DNA of 64,000 nucleotides from Lophius americanus. Its lineage: Eukaryota > Chordata > Actinopteri > Lophiiformes > Lophiidae. Location of the stretch: assembly GCA_037951165.1 (NCBI GenBank), contig JBBDHG010000187.1, positions 2,487,501 to 2,551,500 of the forward strand, given 5' to 3'. The translations under genes and the position numbers were made by a program. This document shows, piece by piece, positions 45,701-54,700 of the stretch. The notes under the pieces were generated by a model that saw nothing but the letters and a program-made list of their open reading frames with translations, was not told where the DNA came from and made no database searches. Position 1 is the stretch's first letter; every line of letters begins with the position of its first letter.

Positions 45701-48700
45701 GGCAACACACGTGCGGAAAAGATCAATCTTTGGCTTCCTCTCTCCCCTGTCGAAGAAACAGCTAGTGAGTACCTGCTTGAGGTCAGAAACAATTGAAGCA
45801 ACAAACAATCCCAGGTTGTGGTTACATACGTAATCATGTCCTCAGGCTCCTTGTTGGACATCTGTACACTGGTCATACTCATGGAGCGTCCCACTTCCTT
45901 GTCCAAGTGTCGCAAGATGTTATCCAAGGCCTTTCTTACTTGTGGGTAGTACAAAGACATGCCTGGAAACATCCAGTGACTCATTAAAACACGATATTAT
46001 AACAGTTTCTAGATTTTCCTTCTTGACATTTAGCGTAGAGGATCCAACCTACCTATGACCTTCGCTTCTTCATCAGTGAGGGTGGTGTTGAGGAAGATCT
46101 TTTTGACACGCAGTGTGTTGCCAGAGGGCATGATAATCCCAGTCGTAGGCATAGGAGGCTCTCCATCTTTCTGCTGCAAGCTGTCAGCAATCACCAAGAA
46201 GGCTCGCAAACCAATGTTCATCCTCTGACGGGGCAAACACAGGCAGAGAATAAGTTAAGACTGACCGAATGCAGCTCTTCTGCAGCATCTGAACCTGAAG
46301 TCTCCTCTGTACCTCTGGATTGATGGCAAAGGTTTTGTGAGACTTGCCCACACAAAGGAGGTCATAGATTATCTCCTTCATGGCAAAGTCCAGCCTTTCC
46401 TGTCACGTCAAACAGAGCAGCAATTATTTACAAGCAGCTACTAAGTGGTATGACTCCTAAATTTACTGTTCTACTGTGAAATCAAGGCAGTCAACCCATA
46501 CTCTAATCTTACCTGAGCAATGAACTGGATGATCTTAACAAAGATGTTGAGGGGTGTGTCTCTGGGCACCACACTCCGAGAGCCTTTGGGGAAAAGTGCT
46601 GAAATGATGCTGAGTAGTCGACTGGTGGGGGAAAATTTGATTTTTAAGCCTTTGTTGATACTGCACAACATTAAGTTTGTTACAAAGATGATGGCTATTT
46701 GTGTGTGTGTGTCCGGGTGCCTTGGAACTGACCTCTGTGTGATAGAATTACTCTCACATTTGATCCTGATGATATAAACCCAGAGCAGTCTGTAGAGCGA
46801 CTCCAGTGCCACACGGGACATTTTGGGATCTTTGTTCTGTGGATGTGTAAAGAATATAATGAGCCACGGAACTGCATTATGGAAAAAAAATCACCCAAAT
46901 GTTATATTCGTGTGATTTGGCAGATTAATCCTTTTTTGACAACCTCTGATCGAAGACCAAATTGAAACAACTGCATGTAGCACCTCATGGGAGAATGGTA
47001 AAGAAAAAGCCACAGCTGACCACAAACATGGAGGTAGGACTGTGGTATTGTAGGGATACTTTGTTTCATCAGGACCTAGAACACCTACCATAAGTGAGGA
47101 AAACATTAATTCTAGTTTTTAGGAGAAAATCTGAAGAGGAATGTAAGGTCATCAGTTTCTGAGTGACTCAAAAGGAATACAAGACATTTTGGATTGGCAT
47201 TTAGCCAAATCTGGACTGAAACCCAATGTCAAATCTGTGGCGGGACCTGAAAATAGCAGTTCAGGCTCATAAAACCATCTATTGTGGCTGCACTATAGCA
47301 TTTCTGTTAAAAGGAGCAGGTCATAATTCCACAACGGTGATGTCAGAGCCTGATGGTTATTGGAAGCATTTGGTGCAGTTGTTGTTGTTAAAGTGGAACT
47401 ACCTATTATACTAGGGGGAACAAATACTTTTTATAATTGGTGATTTAGGTATTGGATACATTTTTTACTTAATTAAAAATATGAGTTGACTGTACAAAAC
47501 ATGTATTTTGTATTTATCAAAGTTGCTTTTGTTTTCTGTTAAGTTCTCTTTAAATATCTGACAAAGTCGAAGGGGGTCCAGTCACTCATCAAAAATCTTC
47601 TTTTTTAAATTTTGCATTTAGTATGATAAACTGAACTGTATGTTAGCATATTTAGAATTACATTATTGGTATGATGGAGATTTTTGGTGTGCCCAAACCT
47701 TTGGAGACCTGCTCTCCACCCATCTATCGAACCACCTTACTGCTGTGACTCTGAGTATTCCTCTATGTTAATGATTTCACAAAATGTATAAATCAGAGAG
47801 AAGTGTTACATCATGATGTTGGTCTTGTACTTTTGTCTGGTGAAAACACAGTACGAATGACATCAGAACCCTCTCCCCCTTATAAAACAGATTTCTTTAG
47901 TGGGAGGGGCAGAGTGGAAACATCGATAGCACGCCATGGTTTGGCTTAAAAAATCTATATGAAAAAACAGGTGGGAGGCATAGATCTCAAACCAGGATTA
48001 ATGAAACCAAATGAAAGCCGAGTTATGAAACAAGATGACTGTGCCTTCATCTGACATTCAAAAAGCCCCAACCCAGACGGACAGAATGGTAGATGAAAAA
48101 GTGCAGACAAAAGTGGTTTCCAATGTTAAGTGCTCAAGATCAACATTTTGACCTTATGATTACATGATTACAAATGTAATCAATGTAACCCTGATTACAA
48201 ATATAATTGGATTACAAATATAATTATGATATAAAATCTTAAGAACTCACAATCAGTCTTACCTAAATGATAGCCTGTCACTTATCAGACTCAAAAAGGT
48301 TTGATCAGGTTGATGCCGGATTATCCCTTACATCTGGTGCTGAGCACTGACTCGTGATGACATAATGAGTGCAAATACAGCAGGGGACTCAGAAACATGA
48401 CTGCACAACCGCTTGAGTATTGCTATCTAACCTCCAAAACTGAAAAATAAAAATCAATTCACCTCCTCATCTCAGTGCTGTATGGTGTACAAATGCCTGT
48501 CACACATCATTAAATATCCACAGCTAATGTAGCAGGTACCTGATTGTAAAAGAAGGAATATAAGCTAAGTGTAGCTGCTGGCAACGTGAAAGAATGTTTT
48601 GCATCCAACTTTTTTTTTAACCATTGGTTATAGTTAGTTATTATCTAATTAGCCAATAAAAAATAATTGTACTGCAAAACCACCAGGAGTCTAGTTTTTA

Positions 48701-51700
48701 AATAACGAGTGTGTTAACATACACGTCAGTATACCGATTGAGGCTTATCCTGGTTTGGATCATAATGGATTGGATCATCCTACCGTCTGAGTAGGATGTC
48801 CTTTTACTGGCTGTGTTGACATAATTGAACTGTTCATGAGACATATAAGAGACAGCAGAGAATTTCCAACTCTTTTACTGATTGGGTTGAACAAAGCGAC
48901 TTACTGTGGGGAATATTGCTTGGTTGCTAAACTGTTTGAGGTTCACAAAAGCAGTCAAAAAAGTATGTGTATAATAAGCCACCGCCGCCATTATGTGTAT
49001 TTCTGCTATGTCACTCGGAGTCTGCAAAGTAATTTACAGCTGTCGGAAATCAAGATAAGATGAATGCACAAAACAGTATACCAGATTCATTGAGAGCATT
49101 TTGGCTTCTTTTCTACCTGCCACAAAGCTGGTACTTGCAAAAATAAATTGAGCAACAGCAGAAGAAAAAAAAACTCCACTTCCTCAGGAAGCAGCAGTAT
49201 GCTCAATTTTCACCTCAAATCTTTAAAAGCTGTGAGCCATGAACTTGCATTAAATTTTTCTTTGAAAAAACCCAAAGCGAAACAAAACTGTATGCAATCC
49301 AAATCTATTCAACATAGAGGACTAATAAAGAAAGAGCCGTAACCCCACGCATAGAATCTATAACATTGTACAATGTAGCAAAACACTTACAATCATAACT
49401 CAGACTTTTGCATATAAAATACATCTGATATCTTGAATACAATATTGCCATCAGTTCTCATACACACATTTTAAATAAATTATTGCCAAACATCAAAAAC
49501 ATGACTACGTTGCATCCCAAATTTTCATTAACCTGTACCAACAGTCAAAGTTTTAATATGTAACTAGTAATCAGGCAAAAGTCATCACCACTGTCCAGAA
49601 CCACAACCCAGCTCCACAGCAGACCCTCAACATCACGAACATAATGTTCAACTTCTTTAATTCAATGCAGTAACACACCACAGACAGAGACTCACTACTA
49701 CCCTCAGCCAAGCAGGTACACTTAGCTAAGTGTTTTACTACCCTAAAATCGTGTCAGGTCCAGGACCGTTCACAGGAGTGGGAGCACCAGGCAGGTCACT
49801 GACGCCAGAAAACTCACCTGCAGCGTCTCAATCTGCTTGCGGATACTGTTGTTAGACGGCATCTGGAGTGAGTCAGTGTGAGAGAAAGTCAGACAAAGGA
49901 CAAAGAATGCAGGGTTTGGGGAAGGACACATGCAAGTTAAAGGCAAAAACCAAAACAGAACCTAAACAAATATGACAAGAGCAGTTTTAAGTATTTCTGT
50001 CTTTAGTGTTTTGTGTGACAGCCCATCTATCCATACTATTTGGATAAAATGAACCATTAAACATGTCACATGTGTATTTGTTAGTGGAATTATTAGTGAC
50101 ATGCTCAAAATAAAAAAAATCTGTCATTTTGTATCTGCTATTGTCTCAAAATTTAAAATGGAGTGAGCTGATTGTAAATTAAAAAGTGCAAAAGCAAAGC
50201 AAAAAAATAAGGTGTGCTGTGGTCTGAAAATCAGACAGTAGGACAAAGAAACAATACATGAACAGAGAGGGTGGATATTAGGACGAGACAGAAAGACAGG
50301 GATACGAGCATTCAAACAAATGAGTGGTTAAAGTTTTCTGAACAAGTGAAACGGCCAAAAATTACCTGGTTCACCGCAAAAGCCAAAAGGTAGCGTCACC
50401 CCTATTGTTGGATTTTGGGTGCGCTTGACATTGATTTAAAAGGACAAAGTGGTCATTTAAACTTGTGGCTGTAACAAAATGGCTGCAAATTACCATTATT
50501 TACAAGGATTCAGAAGAAAAAGGATTACCTATACACAACATTTCTTTGACTAGTGATAGCTTTTAAAAATAAAAAAAGTATAATTTAATCCAATTTATAA
50601 ACTAAATAATTGATTTGTTGAAATAGAGTACATGCATAAAATATTGCATGGATATACATTAAGAAAGCTGAATAAATCTTAATGCTGTTGTTGTAGCAAA
50701 AAAATAAAGTTACATTACAACATGTATCTAAATGCAATTCTCCTTTCTTACTTTAGTGTTAATAATTTCACATTGTGGCAATTCATATTTTGTCATTTTG
50801 TTAACCACAGAGGAGGCATTGGGCTAATATAATAGTTTTCTGTGAAATAACATAATTAAACTTATGATACAGTTATTATTAGCTTTTAAATGTCAAAGTC
50901 TTTAAACCTTAACTCATTCAGACCATTACTTTGAGAAACCATACTTCACCCTAATATTAAAGAGTAATTGATTGATCTTTGTGCATTATAAACAGCCACA
51001 GGGTTAAACTCACTTGTCGCACAAGCAGCCCTTAATCGCTCAAATCACCCCTATGTGTGAGCGAGCACACAAACCAGTAAAGACCAAATAAAAGAATCAG
51101 CGTTGCAGCTCAGAAGACTGATTATGTTTTCAAATCAAGGGAATCTGAAACAATTACAATGAGAGAACGAAGTGAGAGATGATGCTGGTGTGAGATCCCC
51201 GAGAAGACAGGCTTCCATTCAAAACCATCGGAAAAACCACCATCACAAAGACGCAAACTATCCACCACATGATCACACTCTCCACAGAGGGCAATCAACG
51301 CAGAACTGAAAAGATGGTCATTGAGTCAGTGAGTCAGTCAGTAATCTGGTAAATGATCTTCTGAGTTGATTTGGCTCTGATGCACGATGGTGAGGGAAAG
51401 TAGGAAAGAAACTTTGATCATTTTTAATTGGTTTATAAGAAGTCATTAACAGACCTGAGTCAAAACAGCACTTGAGACAAACTATTATAGATGCATAAGA
51501 TAAAATGTGGACATGTGGGAGGTTGATCTTCTAATAATCATATATACTGTGGGATTACTGAATTAAATTGTGTTGAATGGTAGTTATTATTAGTGAGAGT
51601 CCTTTTGTAGAACCGACATGATAATTAAATCAAGTGCTATTCCTGACCAGATCTGGTTGTTGATAATGGAGGGGAAAGAACATTATGATCGTCAGACAGA

Positions 51701-54700
51701 ACCACAGAGCACACCCTTCAAAATTAAACAATTTCTTCAATTGGTGCAATTACATCACAAGCAAACGATTGAGCATTATGATATCAATGGTTAGTTATTA
51801 AAGACTAATAAACATTGAAAGTTTCACGTTGTAATCGCTCATGAGAAGAAGTGAAACTCATGAGGTTGAAATCTAAAGACTTAATGTCACATTATACAGA
51901 AACCAAAAACACCAAAATTTAATTTTAGGTTTCATAACATGGGTCATAAGACCTCTGAGGTTTAAACTAAACTATCACGCCATGAAAACACTTTCAGCTG
52001 AAGAACACAAACATTGTGCTACTTGTTGGGCTAAACAGACTTTTAAAACCAATCCACTCCACTGTCAAATGGACTGGGTGTAAAAACTCAAGTGGGTAGT
52101 ACCTTCAGGTGAGACAGGCAATTCTGGAGGAAGATGTGCCAGTTGTTGAGGAAGAACTGCTTCTGGCTAACACAGAGCAAGCACGTCACCAGGGGATACA
52201 GAGCCTGGGGAGCGAGATGGAACAGAGCCAGCATGAGAAAAAAAATCCGTTTGAGTGCAAACTGTAAATGTTAGGTCTGAACATTTTGCAAACCAAAATC
52301 CGAAAAAGAATGATCAGGTTTTATAAAGACTCTTTAAAAAATATACCTTTAAAAGTAAATTTAAGTAAGTAAAGAAAACTTTAAACTTATGAAAATAATT
52401 TTGGGAGGTGGAGGTCACAATGGGCCGATAGGGAGTGTGTTTTGACATATTTCTGTGTGTTAATGACTGACTGGGTGCACTGCGGTCAATAGAAATGTTG
52501 ACAAAATACAGGAAGAGTGAAACACAATAGGAGAAGGAAGCAGTAAAGATGCAGAATGAATAGTGATAGGGTGGGGAGGAAGAGAGAAAAAAAGTAGAAT
52601 GGCGTAAGTATTACCAAAGAGTGCTTCTTCCTGGAACTAAGGTCAAACGTCGTCTGGTACAGCATCTCCACAAAGTTCTTCAGGCATGGCACGTTGACTT
52701 CATTCTTCACCGCCTGAGGATTAATGAGTCATTAGCATGGATCTCAAACAATCCAAAATACACTCCAAATAGTGCTAATTAATGTTAAATAAAAACTTTT
52801 TTTTTTAATGTGCCTTACAGCTGCAACAGGAATGAGGATCTCAACAAAAAGGCCTGCTAGAGCATGTTTTATGTCCTTATCTTTGACTTCAAGGAAATAC
52901 TGGGCACACTCCTAGAGAAGGACAGAAAAATGCACACGCATGAGGACCACACAGGGGATACATGCATAAGCAGATATAATCTGAGAGACGATTGTACACA
53001 AAAATCGCCCCCAGTGACTTCTTGGCAAACCCTACTTTAATACATTACTCATCTGGATTTATGAGAGTTGCTGAGTTTCAAAAAAAAGTGTTGGTGGTAA
53101 AAAAAAAGAAAAAAGAATGTCTGCAGCAATTTAGCAAAAATACCTATTGGCCAATCTTACTTTTTTGAACACACAGGCCAAAGTGTGTGTAAATAAAATA
53201 CCACAATTTACCTGCATGAATTGCAAAGAAGCCTCAAAGTCTTCCACAGGATACATTTTGACCCGGAAAAACTTCATGCCCATGATGAGACTGATAATGC
53301 TCTGGACTACATAGGGACTCTGTTCTTTTTGCCTGAGCTCCTTCAGTTCAGTGATGAACTTCTTCCTCACTGCCTGAAACCTGAGGGTACACACACACAT
53401 ACACAAATATTAGTAAGTATATAATTAGAAAATAAATTTCTCAGGTGGAAAGAGATTAGACTGAACTAAGCATGATTACTTTGACTGTGTGAGGACTCCA
53501 ATGACCTCTGCATACAGGTCTGCGATGATGTGCACATTGCCAGTGTTGGGGCCACAGTACCTGTAAGTAAGTGAAGAATAAGACATCAACTCTTAAACAT
53601 TTTCCTTCAAATCTATTGCGTTACAAGACTAACATGAAATACAAACGCGAAAAAGGGTGCTTTAAGTGTCCCTAATGATACTGTTTATTAGGTGACACAT
53701 TGATTCATAGAGCTCTATCTACTCAAACCGGCTTAAATGGACGAGTCCCCACTGCAAAGCAAAGCCAAAAGGGGCCACAGTAGGGAGGATATTCATCAGA
53801 TCCATGTTATTCATCAGTGTCAATGGTTTTTCAGTGTTTTGATGCTTACTTACCCCTCTTTGTGTTTAAAGTGCTTGAATGCCAGGTTCAGAACTTCATG
53901 TACTAAAACATCTGGCACTGGATGAAGAGGAATCTGTGATGGACACATGGGACCATTGGCCTCATTAGAAGCATTCATAGTATTCATTCTTTCTCTTTGC
54001 AACCATTCATCGGCATTCCTAAAGGAGTCACGCCAAGGACAACTTGGCTCTGGTGTTGTGGCTTAGATTTGGACAGTCCACATCAAATGTGAGAGTTGGT
54101 CTGCAGCCACTATGTTTATTTACTGTGGGGAAAGGGCTAACTAATACCGCTGTCCATTTCCGTACAAAAGAAGATAAATGCTTAAAATGGTTAATTTACT
54201 AACCAATACTTTTAGGTTTCTTAGTCATCTAATCAGTAGTCAAACAACAGCAAATGGTAAAGTCAAGCTATATGTCTTATCAGTTGTCATCTGTGCCTTT
54301 TGAAGTCACCCTTACAATATGGTACACACAACACAAACAATGCCCTCATATGTTCCGCTCTCAAATTTTAAAGATGCACAGTCAAAGATTTGACAATAAT
54401 TGGGTATCACCAACTACAGAATTTCATATGATCTATCAAGAGGCAGGCAAGTAAATCAAACATAACAAATGTAGAGGCTTCTGTAACAATTTTTTTTAAA
54501 GATTTTCCCTTGTTGCACTGTCTTGCAACAAGGGAAAAAAAATAACTGAGAAGAAATAAGTGTGAATGAGGAAACTGTTGGAAGACCTGGTGATTATGCT
54601 CCGTCTATCCTTCAGTGACACCCAGAGATCAGATTTCATCCGTGCAATGTCTTTATTCAGCAGTATGCTGGCTAAGGTTAGTCACAAGTAACTAGTTTTC

